Below are positions 25,151 to 33,557 of a DNA stretch of 43,704 nucleotides, one piece after another. Location: positions 1 through 43,704 of the forward strand of contig JAAVFP010000048.1 of the NCBI GenBank assembly GCA_014800735.1, written 5' to 3'. This DNA is from Bacteroidales bacterium (GTDB lineage Bacteria > Bacteroidota > Bacteroidia > Bacteroidales > Muribaculaceae). Position 1 is the stretch's first letter, and each line of letters opens with the position of its first letter. A program made the position numbers and the translations under genes. Below the pieces are notes generated by a model. The model ran no database searches and had not been told where the DNA came from. It saw only the letters and a program-made list of their open reading frames with translations.

Positions 25151-26293
25151 TTACTGAGCTTCCTGGGCTGTTTTGGGAGAAATAGTCACACCGTTGCGCA
25201 CAACATTGCCCACGCCTTCAACTGCGATGCGGTCGCCGGGCTGGAGGCCTGAGGTCACGACAAAGTTCTTGCCGTCGTTGTAGGGCTCGACGGTGATAGG
25301 ACGGGCCGACACCATGTTGGAATCGTTGAGCACATACACCACGCGCATGTCCTGGATTTCCTGAGTGGCCTTCTGGGGAATCACAATCACGTCGCTGCTG
25401 TTGCGGGGCACGATAATCTGGCCGGTGTTGCCGCTGCGGAGCACGCCCTGGGGGTTCTGGAAGAGAGCGCGTGCCGATGCAGCGCCGGTGGAATTGTCAA
25501 TCACGCCCGACACGGTGGCCACCTTGCCGGTGTAGGGGTAGATGGTGCCGTCGGCAAGTTCGAGCTTAACCTCAGGCATAGCGTCGATGCTGCTGTTCAC
25601 GGAGCTGCTGCCGCCGTTGGAGAGGTCGAGGAGTTCCTTCTCGGTGAGCGAGAAGTAGGCGTACACTTCGGAGTTATCGCTGATAGTGGTGAGCGCCTGG
25701 CCCGAAGGCGACACCAGTGCACCCTCGCGGTTGGGGATAACACCCACAACGCCGTCGCTGGGAGCGGTGACAACGGTGTAGGCCAGATTTTTCTGGGCGG
25801 TCACCAGCGCGGCCTGAGCCTGGGCAAGAGCGGCCTTGGCCTGAGCCACCTGATTGGCTGCCAGCTGCCAGTCGGTCTGGCTGATGATATTTTTGTCGAG
25901 GAGCATTTTCTTATTTTTCTCGGTGAGCTCGGCGGTGGACACTGCGGTCTGAGCGGAGTTCACGTTGGCACGGGCCTGATCAACGGCAGCCTGGAACTGA
26001 ACTTGGTCGATAGTGAAAAGAGTCTGGCCCTTACGCACGTGCTGACCTTCGTCAACATGCACCTTTGTGATGAAGCCCGACACCTGGGGACGGATGTCAA
26101 TATCCGTCTTACCCTTGATGGTTGCGGGATAGGAGTTCTGGAACTCAGCCGAGGAGGGTTCGACTGTGAGAACTGCGATTTCGGGGGCCGACATAGCACC
26201 ACCCTGGGGTGCTTTGCTGCCACAAGAAGCTGCCATCACGCCAAGCACGGCGGCGAAAGCGACTCTTGAAATTGTTAACGCTTGTTTCTTCAT
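25151..26293 (-). CDS. RND periplasmic adaptor (membrane fusion protein, AcrA-like)
   Basis: This 380-residue lipoprotein (VMAASCGS, probable C24) links the pump to the outer-membrane duct. Its layout is typical: lipoyl half-motif IDIRPQVSGFITKVHVDEGQHVRKGQ (about 65-90, in part), a helical hairpin rich in Ala and Gln (about 100-170, with QVAQAKAALAQAQAALVTAQ), a second lipoyl half (VVTAPSDGVVGVIPNREGALVSPS), a beta-barrel and a membrane-proximal domain with LRSGNTGQIIVPR. It is the first gene of the operon. A -7 box lies at 26403-26410 about 110 bp upstream; no TetR-type regulator is adjacent. Confidence 0.9.
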   Translation of the reverse strand: MKKQALTISRVAFAAVLGVMAASCGSKAPQGGAMSAPEIAVLTVEPSSAEFQNSYPATIKGKTDIDIRPQVSGFITKVHVDEGQHVRKGQTLFTIDQVQFQAAVDQARANVNSAQTAVSTAELTEKNKKMLLDKNIISQTDWQLAANQVAQAKAALAQAQAALVTAQKNLAYTVVTAPSDGVVGVIPNREGALVSPSGQALTTISDNSEVYAYFSLTEKELLDLSNGGSSSVNSSIDAMPEVKLELADGTIYPYTGKVATVSGVIDNSTGAASARALFQNPQGVLRSGNTGQIIVPRNSSDVIVIPQKATQEIQDMRVVYVLNDSNMVSARPITVEPYNDGKNFVVTSGLQPGDRIAVEGVGNVVRNGVTISPKTAQEAQ

Positions 26294-26402
26294 ATTCTAA
26301 AATGTAATCTTGCTATTCTACGTACCTAATTGAATATCAAACAATTCTACATAACTACACATTGACCTGGAGCCAATAGTGCGTACTTTTGGAAATTCTA
26401 TG

Positions 26403-26410
26403 CAAAATTA
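26403..26410 (-). promoter_or_regulatory. -7 box for the RND efflux operon
   Basis: On the minus strand TAATTTTG matches TAnnTTTG. The ATG of the adaptor gene is 110 bp downstream, giving a leader of about 100 nt. The -33 region is not clear. Confidence 0.45.
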
Positions 26411-26563
26411 CTAATAATATTGGTGCATAAATTCAGCCTAATCGCCAAAATGTTTGTCAAAACATCCACTTTGGCAAATTTAAGTGTTAAAAAATGCAAA
26501 CCGAGCAATTCACCCATACTAACTCCTCAAAATCAAAACAAAAGTGTATTTTTCAGTCTAAAA

Positions 26564-26594
26564 TTTGCAAATCGCGAATTTTTAGCTACTTTTG
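26564..26594 (+). promoter_or_regulatory. Promoter of DUF805 gene
   Basis: TTTG at 26564-26567 and TACTTTTG at 26587-26594 are separated by 19 bp, an exact match to the Bacteroidetes promoter. The ATG is at 26628. Confidence 0.78.
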
Positions 26595-26627
26595 CAGCAT
26601 TACTAACTCAATTAAACTTAAAACGTA

Positions 26628-27005
26628 ATGTTTCAACGTCAAGTAACCTTCGAACAGGCCGTACGCTCGGCCATCCAGCAGCACTACTGCGACTTCAACG
26701 GCCGTGCCTCGCGCTCGGAATACTGGTGGTATGTACTCTTTACCGTAATCCTCAGTGTCATCATCCAGGCGTTCGGCGTTATCAGCAGCGACGTGTCCCT
26801 CTATCTGGGCGCCATCGTGAACCTCGCACTTCTTCTTCCCGGCCTAAGTCTGAGCGTACGCCGTCTGCACGACATCAACAAATCCGGCTGGTTCATTCTG
26901 CTGGGCCTCATTCCCATTGTGGGTGCTATCATCCTGATTGTGTGGTTCTGCAAGGAAAGCGAAATGCAGCCCAACCAGTACGGCCCCGTGCCCAACGTTG
27001 ACTAA
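26628..27005 (+). CDS. DUF805 family inner-membrane protein
   Basis: This 125-residue membrane protein matches DUF805 (YhaH-like): the FNGRASRSEYWWYVLF segment (about 23-38) is the family signature, followed by three hydrophobic helices and the linker LSLSVRRLHDINKSGWFILLGLIP (about 72-95, in part), which contains the second signature RRLHDINKSGW. Function is unknown; members are small integral inner-membrane proteins. Transcription starts from the promoter at 26564-26594, and the hairpin at 27029-27064 lies beyond the stop. It is a single-gene unit that converges on the pseudouridine synthase gene. Confidence 0.88.
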   Translation: MFQRQVTFEQAVRSAIQQHYCDFNGRASRSEYWWYVLFTVILSVIIQAFGVISSDVSLYLGAIVNLALLLPGLSLSVRRLHDINKSGWFILLGLIPIVGAIILIVWFCKESEMQPNQYGPVPNVD

Positions 27006-27028
27006 TCCCCTCCCCTACTAAAACTACC

Positions 27029-27064
27029 CGGCCCGACCGCTGCCACCAAGGCACGGCCGGGCCG
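27029..27064. terminator. Probable bidirectional terminator
   Basis: An 11-bp stem (CGGCCCGACCG with CGGCCGGGCCG, one mismatch) lies between the convergent DUF805 and pseudouridine synthase genes. The plus strand continues AGTTAGTCTATTATTT; the minus strand continues TAGTTTTAGT. Confidence 0.55.
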
Positions 27065-27084
27065 AGTTAGTCTATTATTTCCTA

Positions 27085-28023
27085 TTATTTGCCCACGAGG
27101 CGGATGAAGCCTGCGGGGAGGGGCGAGGTAAAGTTCATGTCGCGGCGGGTGATGGGGTGCACAAAACGCAGTGTGGCGGCATGGAGGCACAGGCGGTGGA
27201 TGGGCGATGGCTTGGCACCGTAGCGGTGATCGCCGCTTATGGGGTGACCGGCATCCTTCATGTGCACGCGAATCTGATTTTTGCGGCCGGTGGCCAACTG
27301 AAGCTCCACAAGCGAATAGGGGGCACGCGTGCGGAGGGTTTTGTAGTAGGTGACAGCCAGCTGGCCCTCGCCGGGCTTGGTGGTGGAGTAAACCTCGTGG
27401 GCGGAGTTTTCGGCCAGATAGGAGCGGATTTCGCCCTCGGCGGGCTCTAGCGCGCCCTCCACCACGGCCACATATCGGCGTTCGAGCACCATGTTGTTCC
27501 AGTTGTGCTGCATGGTTTCCTTGGCCTCCATGCTCTTGGCAAACATAATCAGGCCGGTGGTGTCGCGGTCCAGACGATGGACAATGAACAGTTTGTTGCG
27601 CGGGTCCTTGCGCTTCACATATTCGCGGAGGATGGAATAGGCCGTACCCTCCTTCACCTTGTCGGTGCCCATGGACAGGAGGCCGTAGCCCTTGTCGGCC
27701 ACGATGATATCGTCGTCCTCGTAGACGAGCTTAAGGCGCGGATGCGAAAAGGTCTGGAACTCGCGGGTGGTGTTCACCTCCACCAGGTCGCCGGGTTTCA
27801 GGTCGGCATCGAAGCGGGTGGTCACGTTGCCGTTGATGCGCACCTGGTGGTGCTTCAGGTAGTCCTTTACGGTTGTGCGTTTGGCCTGGTTCATGGCCTC
27901 GAACAGGAATTCGAGGAGCTTGGCTGGCGAGGCCTCAGTGACCGGGAACCCTATGATGTTGTCGGGGCGGAACACACCGGGCTGGGTACCGGGCTTGGCG
28001 GAGAGTGATTTACGACGTGGCAT
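27085..28023 (-). CDS. RluA-family 23S rRNA/tRNA pseudouridine synthase
   Basis: This 312-residue protein converts uridine to pseudouridine in structured RNA, most likely 23S rRNA (RluD-like). It has an S4 RNA-binding domain (about 33-85, with VKDYLKHHQVRINGNV). The catalytic domain has motif HRLDRDTTGL (149-158) with the nucleophile D152, KLFIVHR preceding it, RKNQIRVH and GHPISGDHRYGAK. Length fits RluA-type enzymes with an S4 domain. It follows topA by 9 bp, so the two are probably co-transcribed from the topA promoter at 30391-30398. Exact target base is not decidable by eye. Confidence 0.88.
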   Translation of the reverse strand: MPRRKSLSAKPGTQPGVFRPDNIIGFPVTEASPAKLLEFLFEAMNQAKRTTVKDYLKHHQVRINGNVTTRFDADLKPGDLVEVNTTREFQTFSHPRLKLVYEDDDIIVADKGYGLLSMGTDKVKEGTAYSILREYVKRKDPRNKLFIVHRLDRDTTGLIMFAKSMEAKETMQHNWNNMVLERRYVAVVEGALEPAEGEIRSYLAENSAHEVYSTTKPGEGQLAVTYYKTLRTRAPYSLVELQLATGRKNQIRVHMKDAGHPISGDHRYGAKPSPIHRLCLHAATLRFVHPITRRDMNFTSPLPAGFIRLVGK

Positions 28024-28032
28024 AGTAGCAGT

Positions 28033-30357
28033 TTATTTCTTTCGGGCAGCGCGGCGGGGTTTGGCAGGAGCGGCGTCGGCAGCCTTGATGATTTCCAGGG
28101 CGTCCTCGAAAGTGAGCGCGCCGGGGTTCTCTACAGTCTTGGGAATCTTGTAGTTTTTCTTCTTGTAGCTAATGTAGGGACCATAACGGCCGTTGAGCAC
28201 ATGCAGCTCGGGGTCCTCGTCGAAAGTCTTGATGGTCTTTTCGGTTTCGGCCTTGCGCTTAGCTTCAATCAGCTCCACGGCCTGCTCCAGGGTGAGCTCG
28301 GCGGGGGCCATATCCTTGGGGATGGACACAAATTTGCCGTCGTGGCGCACGTAGGGGCCGAAGCGACCGATGGCCACGCTCACCTCCTTGTCCTCGAAAT
28401 CGCCCAGCACTCGGGGGAATTCGAACAGGCGCAGGGCTTCCTCAAGCGTGATTTCGGTGATGGACTGGCCCTTGAGCAGCGAAGCAAAGCGGGGTTTTTC
28501 CTCGGAGTCCGTGCCACCAATCTGCACCACGGGGCCGAAACGGCCGATTTTCACACTGACGGGCTGGCCTGTTCCGGGCTCCTCGCCCAGATGACGCTCG
28601 CCGAATTTGGGACCGCCGTTGATGGTGAGGGCCGAATCCACCGACGGGTGGAAAAGGTCGTAGAACTCGCCGATTACCTTGGCCCACTCGATGTTGCCGT
28701 TGGCAATGTCGTCGAATTTCTCCTCGATATTGGCCGTGAAGTTATAGTCGAGAATATTGGGGAAATATTCGGTGAGGAAGTCGTTGACGATGCAACCGAT
28801 ATCGGTGGGGATGAGCTTGCCCTTGTCCGAGCCGGTGGTTTCAGTGCGGGTCTGCTCGGTCACCTGGCCGTTTTCAAGGGTGATTACCTCGAAATCGCGG
28901 GGAGAGCCTTCGCGCTCGCCGCGCACCACGTAGTCGCGCTGCTGAATGGTTGAGATTGTGGGTGCGTAGGTGGACGGACGGCCAATGCCCAGGTCCTCCA
29001 TCTTCTTCACAAGCGAGGCCTCGGTGTAGCGTGGCGGGTGCTGTGTGAAGCGCTCGGTGGCCTCGATGCGGGTGTAGGCCAGCTCCTGACCGGCGGTCAT
29101 GCGCGGCAGGATGTTGTCGTCGGTCTCGGCAGGCTCGTCATCGTGGCTCTCGGCATAGACGCGCAGGAAGCCGTCGAACTTAATAACCTCGCCGATGGCA
29201 TGGAAGGGAGCAGCGGCGCCGTTGATTTCCACCGTGGTCTTTTCGATTTCGGCGTCGGCCATCTGCGATGCTATGGCGCGGCGGCGGATGAGGGTGTAGA
29301 GCTTGCGCTCCTGGGGCGTGGCGTCGTCAAGATTCTCGACGTCGATATATGTCGGGCGGATTGCCTCGTGGGCCTCCTGGGCACCCTTGCTCGAGGTGTG
29401 GTACTTGCGCACCTTGACATACTGTTCACCTAGTCGGGTGGTGATCTGCGAAGCGATGGCGGCCACAGCTTCCTCCGAGAGGTTAAGCGAGTCGGTACGC
29501 ATGTAGGTGATATGACCGTTCTCGTAGAGGCGCTGGGCAATCATCATGGTCTGGGCCACATTAAAGCCGAGCTTACGCGAAGCCTCCTGCTGGAGGGTAG
29601 ATGTTGTGAAGGGGGGTGCCGGACTTTTCTTGAGGGGTTTCACCGAAATATCGCCGACGGTGAAGCGCGCCTGGCGGCAACCGTCGATAAACGCGCGGGC
29701 CTCCGCAGCGGAGCCTATACGCTCAGGAACCGAAGCACGCACGGGGCGCCCGTCGGCAGCGAACACACCGGACACACGGAAGAAAGGCTCCGACACGAAA
29801 TTCTTGATTTCGTTCTCGCGCTCAACAATCAGGCGCACGGCCACTGACTGCACACGGCCGGCCGAGAGGGCCGGTTTGAGGCGCTTCCAGAGCACGGGCG
29901 AGAGTTCGAAACCCACGATGCGGTCAAGTACGCGGCGGGCCTGCTGCGCGTCCACACGGTCAATGTCGATCTCGCGCGGATGGGCGATGGCATTGAGGAT
30001 GGCCTTCTTGGTGATTTCGTGGAACACGATGCGGCGCGTGTTCTCGGGCTTGAGGCCCAAAACCTCGTAGAGGTGCCATGCGATGGCCTCTCCCTCGCGG
30101 TCCTCATCGGATGCGAGCCACACCATCTTGGCTTTGGCGGCAGCCTTGCGGAGGTCGTTCACAAGCTGCGATTTATCATCGGGAATTTCGTAGATGGGGT
30201 TGAAGTGGTCATCAACGTCGATGCTGAAACTTTTTTTCTTCAAATCGCGTATGTGACCGTACGACGACATCACTTTGTAGTCGTCGCCCAGAAATTTTTC
30301 GATAGTCTTAGCCTTGGCCGGTGACTCGACAATTACGAGATTTTTTGGCGTGCTCAT
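28033..30357 (-). CDS. topA: DNA topoisomerase I (type IA)
   Basis: This 774-residue enzyme relaxes negative supercoils by cutting one strand. The Toprim domain shows VIVESPAKAKTIEKFLG at the N-terminus and ASDEDREGEAIAWH (about 92-105) with the acidic metal site. The catalytic tyrosine is in YENGHITYMRTDS (near 300), and LGIGRPSTYAPTI is present. The C-terminal region has repeats of the IGRFGPxV type (four copies, about 560-745) and ends in a Lys/Arg-rich tail (AKPRRAARKK). The zinc-finger cysteines of the E. coli enzyme are absent, as usual for this clade. The ATG at 30357 gives the canonical MSTPKNLVIVESPAKA; the ORF extends further upstream but into the leader. Confidence 0.93.
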   Translation of the reverse strand: MSTPKNLVIVESPAKAKTIEKFLGDDYKVMSSYGHIRDLKKKSFSIDVDDHFNPIYEIPDDKSQLVNDLRKAAAKAKMVWLASDEDREGEAIAWHLYEVLGLKPENTRRIVFHEITKKAILNAIAHPREIDIDRVDAQQARRVLDRIVGFELSPVLWKRLKPALSAGRVQSVAVRLIVERENEIKNFVSEPFFRVSGVFAADGRPVRASVPERIGSAAEARAFIDGCRQARFTVGDISVKPLKKSPAPPFTTSTLQQEASRKLGFNVAQTMMIAQRLYENGHITYMRTDSLNLSEEAVAAIASQITTRLGEQYVKVRKYHTSSKGAQEAHEAIRPTYIDVENLDDATPQERKLYTLIRRRAIASQMADAEIEKTTVEINGAAAPFHAIGEVIKFDGFLRVYAESHDDEPAETDDNILPRMTAGQELAYTRIEATERFTQHPPRYTEASLVKKMEDLGIGRPSTYAPTISTIQQRDYVVRGEREGSPRDFEVITLENGQVTEQTRTETTGSDKGKLIPTDIGCIVNDFLTEYFPNILDYNFTANIEEKFDDIANGNIEWAKVIGEFYDLFHPSVDSALTINGGPKFGERHLGEEPGTGQPVSVKIGRFGPVVQIGGTDSEEKPRFASLLKGQSITEITLEEALRLFEFPRVLGDFEDKEVSVAIGRFGPYVRHDGKFVSIPKDMAPAELTLEQAVELIEAKRKAETEKTIKTFDEDPELHVLNGRYGPYISYKKKNYKIPKTVENPGALTFEDALEIIKAADAAPAKPRRAARKK

Positions 30358-30390
30358 ATATATTAATGTGTTCGGTTCTAATTTGAACGG

Positions 30391-30398
30391 CAAAATTA
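30391..30398 (-). promoter_or_regulatory. -7 box for topA
   Basis: On the minus strand TAATTTTG matches TAnnTTTG and lies 33 bp before the topA ATG. The -33 element is not clear. It starts right after the terminator of the preceding rng gene. Confidence 0.5.
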
Positions 30399-30420
30399 GT
30401 GGTTTTTCTGCAAAAGAAAA

Positions 30421-30465
30421 ATTAAAAAATCTAAAACAAAAGCCCGGCTCACCGAGTCGGACTTT
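30421..30465 (-). terminator. Rho-independent terminator of rng
   Basis: On the minus strand AAAGTCCGACTC pairs with GAGCCGGGCTTT (12 bp with two G-U pairs, 3-nt loop), followed by TGTTTTAGATTTTTTAAT. Confidence 0.75.
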
Positions 30466-30486
30466 CGTTGTGGGAATATAAGGATG

Positions 30487-32700
30487 TTATTCCTGTGGTT
30501 CAATGTCAGTTGTAATTTCCTGGCCATCAGGCTCGATGGCATCTGTTTCGGCGCCTTCGGCACCACCGCTTTTCTTGGGACGGCGACGGCGGCGACGGCG
30601 TTTTTTTGCCGGAGTGGCCTCAGTTCCGTCGGCATCGACATCGGTTTCGGGTCCGTCGTCCTCAGCGGCATCAGCAGGAAGCTGGTCGGCAGCGAAGTGC
30701 TCGGGGATAAGGGCCACGGGCGCCTCGGCAGGTTGCTCAGCACTGTCGGCTTCAGGCGCGTCGGGCTTGGGCTGAGGCTTTTTGCGTGCGCGCTTGGGCT
30801 TATCCGCAGCTTCAGGTGCAGGTGCCTCGGCCGCAGGTGCGCTTACCGGCGCATCAGGCTGTTCGGCGGCCTCCGCAGGTGCTTCGGCTTTCGGTTCAGG
30901 CTGTGTTTTGGGCTTAGCCTTGGTCTCCGGCTTGACGTCGGATTTAGGCTGCGGTTTGGGCTGCGGTTTGGGTGCCTCGGCAGTTTCAGCCTTGGCCTTG
31001 GCCGGTTGGGCCTTCTGAGCTTGTTTCTGGGTCTTCTGAGGCTGGGCGGCCTTGGCTGCGGGTTGTTCGTCGGCAGAATCGTTGCCACGGTTCTGAGCCT
31101 TGCTGTTGGTTTTTGTGGCCGAGCTTCGGCTCATGTCCTTTTCGTCGCGCAGTTTCACCTCGTTGCGGTCCTTGTCAAGCACGCGATATTGCAGATATGC
31201 CAGCGATTCATCCGGCATGACCTTGAAACAGCGCCCCAGGCGGCGACGCCACGTGCGGTACATGTTGGAAAGCAAGCCTTTCTTGATGTACGCGTCCACG
31301 TAGGGGTGGACGTACATGATGAAGTCGCGCAGGCCAAGGGTGTTGATAACGTACTCGAGCTTTTCGTAGAGCGTGTCGGTGAACAGAATCGAGGGGTGCA
31401 CATAGCCCTTGCCGAAGCACGAGGGGCACTCTTCGTCCACGGTGATATCGAGCACGGGGCGCACGCGCTGGCGCGTAATCTGCATCAGGCCGAATTTACT
31501 GAGCGGCAGGATGTTGTGACGGGCACGGTCGTTGGCCATCACCTCGCGCATGTGCTCGTACAGCTGCTGGCGGTGTTCGTTCTTGGCCATGTCGATGAAG
31601 TCTACCACGATGATGCCGCCCATGTCGCGCAGGCGCAGCTGGCGGGCAATCTCGTCGGCGGCACGCAGGTTCACCTCAAGGGCGTTGGTTTCCTGGTCGG
31701 AACCGGCCTTGGTGCGGTTGCCGGAGTTGACGTCGATGACGTGAAGGGCCTCGGTGTGCTCAATGATGATGTAGGCACCGGACTTGAACGAAACAGTTTT
31801 GCCGAACGACGATTTAATCTGGCGCGTGATGCTGAAAGTGTCGAAAATCGGCTCGGGACGCGAGTAGAGCTTCACGATGTCGCGGCGCTCGGGGGCTATC
31901 AGATTCACATATTTCTGAATCTGTGCGTGAATTTCAGGGTCGTTGACATGAATGTTTTCGAACGACGGGCTGAAAATGTCGCGCAACATGCCCACCACAC
32001 GGTTTTCTTCCTCGAACACCAGGGCTGGAGCTTCGGATTTCTGGGCCTTGGCGCAGGCATCCTCGAAGGACTGCAGCAGCGACTTGAGCTCGTGGTTGAG
32101 CTCGGCCACACGCTTGCCCTCGGCCGATGTGCGCACTATTACGCCGAAATTCTTGGGCTTGATGCTCTCGATGAGCTGACGCAGACGCGCTTTTTCTTCG
32201 GGTGATTTGATTTTCTGCGATATCGAAACCTTGTCGCAGAAGGGTGTGAGCACCATGTAGCGCCCGGTAAAGGAAAGTTCGGTGGTGAGTCGGGGGCCCT
32301 TGGATGAAATGGGCTCCTTGACAATCTGCACCAGCAGTTCCTGGCCGGGAGTCAGGGTGTTGGTGATTGAACCATGCTTGTCGATTTCAGGAAGGAGCTT
32401 CAGCTGAGGCACTTTGGGCAGCTTCTTGCGGTCGGCAAACAGTTGTTTGAGAAACTCGGCATAGGTTGTGAAGCGCGAACCTAAGTCGAGGTAGTGCAGG
32501 AACGCATCCTTATCATAGCCCACATTGACGAAGGCGGCATTCAGGCCGGGCATCAGTTTCTTGACTTTGGCCAGATAGATGTCGCCGACAGCATAAGCGA
32601 TGTTGCGCGCTTCCTTCTGGAGCGAGACGAGGCGGCCGTCCTCGAGGAGCGCAATGGACACCTCGCCGGGCTGTACGTCTACGATAAGTTCGCTTTTCAT
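30487..32700 (-). CDS. rng: Ribonuclease E/G with long charged C-terminal tail
   Basis: This 737-residue endoribonuclease cuts single-stranded RNA in rRNA maturation and mRNA decay. The S1 domain is at about 38-125 (VGDIYLAKVKKLMPGLNAAFV), the catalytic aspartates are D323 in VIDVNSGN and D367 in GIIVVDFIDM, and the Zn-link is C425-PS-C428. Residues about 1-520 match the usual 520-residue length. The rest (about 525-737) is unique: low complexity, rich in Ala, Pro, Lys and Glu, with basic clusters (KRARKKPQPKP, KKRRRRRRRPKK near 700) and an acidic end. This resembles, in composition only, the scaffold tail of RNase E. The gene follows the HU and COX24-type genes on the same strand. Confidence 0.92.
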   Translation of the reverse strand: MKSELIVDVQPGEVSIALLEDGRLVSLQKEARNIAYAVGDIYLAKVKKLMPGLNAAFVNVGYDKDAFLHYLDLGSRFTTYAEFLKQLFADRKKLPKVPQLKLLPEIDKHGSITNTLTPGQELLVQIVKEPISSKGPRLTTELSFTGRYMVLTPFCDKVSISQKIKSPEEKARLRQLIESIKPKNFGVIVRTSAEGKRVAELNHELKSLLQSFEDACAKAQKSEAPALVFEEENRVVGMLRDIFSPSFENIHVNDPEIHAQIQKYVNLIAPERRDIVKLYSRPEPIFDTFSITRQIKSSFGKTVSFKSGAYIIIEHTEALHVIDVNSGNRTKAGSDQETNALEVNLRAADEIARQLRLRDMGGIIVVDFIDMAKNEHRQQLYEHMREVMANDRARHNILPLSKFGLMQITRQRVRPVLDITVDEECPSCFGKGYVHPSILFTDTLYEKLEYVINTLGLRDFIMYVHPYVDAYIKKGLLSNMYRTWRRRLGRCFKVMPDESLAYLQYRVLDKDRNEVKLRDEKDMSRSSATKTNSKAQNRGNDSADEQPAAKAAQPQKTQKQAQKAQPAKAKAETAEAPKPQPKPQPKSDVKPETKAKPKTQPEPKAEAPAEAAEQPDAPVSAPAAEAPAPEAADKPKRARKKPQPKPDAPEADSAEQPAEAPVALIPEHFAADQLPADAAEDDGPETDVDADGTEATPAKKRRRRRRRPKKSGGAEGAETDAIEPDGQEITTDIEPQE

Positions 32701-32710
32701 GTCGGTATAA

Positions 32711-32725
32711 TAAGAGCTTGTTTAA
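32711..32725. repeat. 15-bp motif shared with 38873-38887
   Basis: TAAGAGCTTGTTTAA occurs here, 10 bp upstream of the rng start, and again at 38873-38887 upstream of psd; the orientation relative to the genes is opposite. Confidence 0.5.
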
Positions 32726-32760
32726 ATGTGATAAAAACGTGAGATTCTCAAAACAACAAA

Positions 32761-32817
32761 AAGAACAGAACCCCGGCGCAGTTGCTGAGTGAGCATCTGC
32801 GCCACAGGTTTGTTCTT
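32761..32817 (-). terminator. Long imperfect hairpin between the COX24-type gene and rng
   Basis: GGCGCAG (32775-32781) pairs with CTGCGCC (32797-32803), with an inner TGCT/AGCA pair and an outer extension AAGAACAGAACC (32761-32772) with GGTTTGTTCTT (32807-32817, one bulge). On the minus strand it is followed by TTTTTGTTGTTTT. It could terminate the HU/COX24 transcript or act as a processing site before rng. Confidence 0.5.
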
Positions 32818-32915
32818 ATATGTTGATTTGAGAAGACGTCACTAAGGAAGTGAGTGATAAAAGGGACCGGAGGGGCAGGACCGGACGGCCCGACCACACA
32901 GGTGCTCCGCCCTGC

Positions 32916-33005
32916 TTATTTCTTCTTGTGACGGTTCTTTCTCAGACGTTTTTTGCGCTTGTGAGTAGCCATCTTGTGGCCTTTTCTTTTCTTTCCGCTG
33001 GGCAT
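32916..33005 (-). CDS. AURKAIP1/COX24-type small basic protein (bS22/mS38-like)
   Basis: This 29-residue protein (MPSGKKRKGHKMATHKRKKR at the start, ending RLRKNRHKKK) is almost entirely basic. It has the K-M-x-x-H-K-R-K-K-R-x-R-K core of the AURKAIP1/COX24 family, which in mitochondria is ribosomal protein mS38 and in actinobacteria resembles bS22. The ribosomal role here is an inference from that similarity. The ATG at 33005 and TAA at 32916-32918 give a clean frame of gene-like length for the family. It lies between HU (90 bp upstream) and rng (215 bp downstream), a neighbourhood that I recall from other Bacteroidales. The start lacks a visible ribosome-binding site. Confidence 0.78.
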   Translation of the reverse strand: MPSGKKRKGHKMATHKRKKRLRKNRHKKK

Positions 33006-33095
33006 TGTTGATACGCTTTAGGAGGGTTATTAAATCGGGTTGATAATTTCATTTGTTTCCGGCATGGAGACCGGAGCGGGGGTGAAGTTGCCGAA

Positions 33096-33371
33096 TTACT
33101 TCTTTACTTCATCCATGAACACACGTGCGGGCTTGAAAGCGGGGATTTTGTGCTCGGGGATGATGATGGTGGTGTTCTTGGAGATGTTGCGGGCAGTCTT
33201 CTCCGAACGGGTCTTGATGATGAAGCTGCCAAAACCACGGAGGTAAACATTTTCACCGTTGGCGAGTGAATCTTTCACAACTTCCATGAAGTTTTCAATC
33301 ACTGTGAGGACGGCAGCTTTATCTACACCTGTGGTTTTGTAGATTTCGTTGACGATGTCGGCTTTAGTCAT
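33096..33371 (-). CDS. HU/IHF-family DNA-binding protein
   Basis: This 91-residue protein is a complete bacterial histone-like protein of the HU/IHF type: MTKADIVNEIYKTTGVDKAAV at the N-terminus, the dimer helix MEVVKDSLANGENVYLRGFGSF (about 29-50, in part) and the DNA-binding arm with TRSEKTARNISKN, followed by the strand IIIPEHKIPAFKP. Residues RNI and the conserved proline-containing arm tip fit family members that bend DNA. It acts as a nucleoid-shaping dimer. It is the first gene of the run that includes the COX24-type gene and rng. A hairpin at 33428-33446 (GGCGG/CCGCC) and a near-consensus -7 box (GATATTTG, 33458-33465) lie upstream. Confidence 0.88.
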   Translation of the reverse strand: MTKADIVNEIYKTTGVDKAAVLTVIENFMEVVKDSLANGENVYLRGFGSFIIKTRSEKTARNISKNTTIIIPEHKIPAFKPARVFMDEVKK

Positions 33372-33557
33372 TGGAAAATAACTTTTATACGTTTGAAAAT
33401 TAGTCTTTTTTGCAAGCGAAAACCAATCCGGCGGAGGGCCGCCCGGTTTTCGCGGTGCAAATATCGAAATTTTTTTTCAATCCAACGGCATAATCCGACT
33501 TATTTTTTGCGCTATCCGGGTGAAATTGTGGTATTTTCCCACTTGCGAAGCAATTTT

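Larger units (their letters stand above)
26294..26627. other. Intergenic region between divergent genes (334 bp)
   Basis: This AT-rich stretch contains the minus-strand promoter of the RND operon (26403-26410) and the plus-strand promoter of the DUF805 gene (26564-26594). The motif TTTGTCAAAACATCCACTTTGGCAAA near 26453-26478 contains CAAAA/TTTTG-type short inverted repeats. No other gene-like frame is seen; a 193-residue frame crossing the DUF805 start is not gene-like. Confidence 0.5.

Noticed and set aside
26420-27001. 193-residue plus-strand frame upstream of and over the DUF805 gene
   Set aside because: It runs through the promoter and is out of frame with the DUF805 signature.
30484-32205. 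573-residue plus-strand frame antisense to RNase E/G
   Set aside because: Gly/Arg/Leu-rich shadow of the low-complexity tail and catalytic domain.
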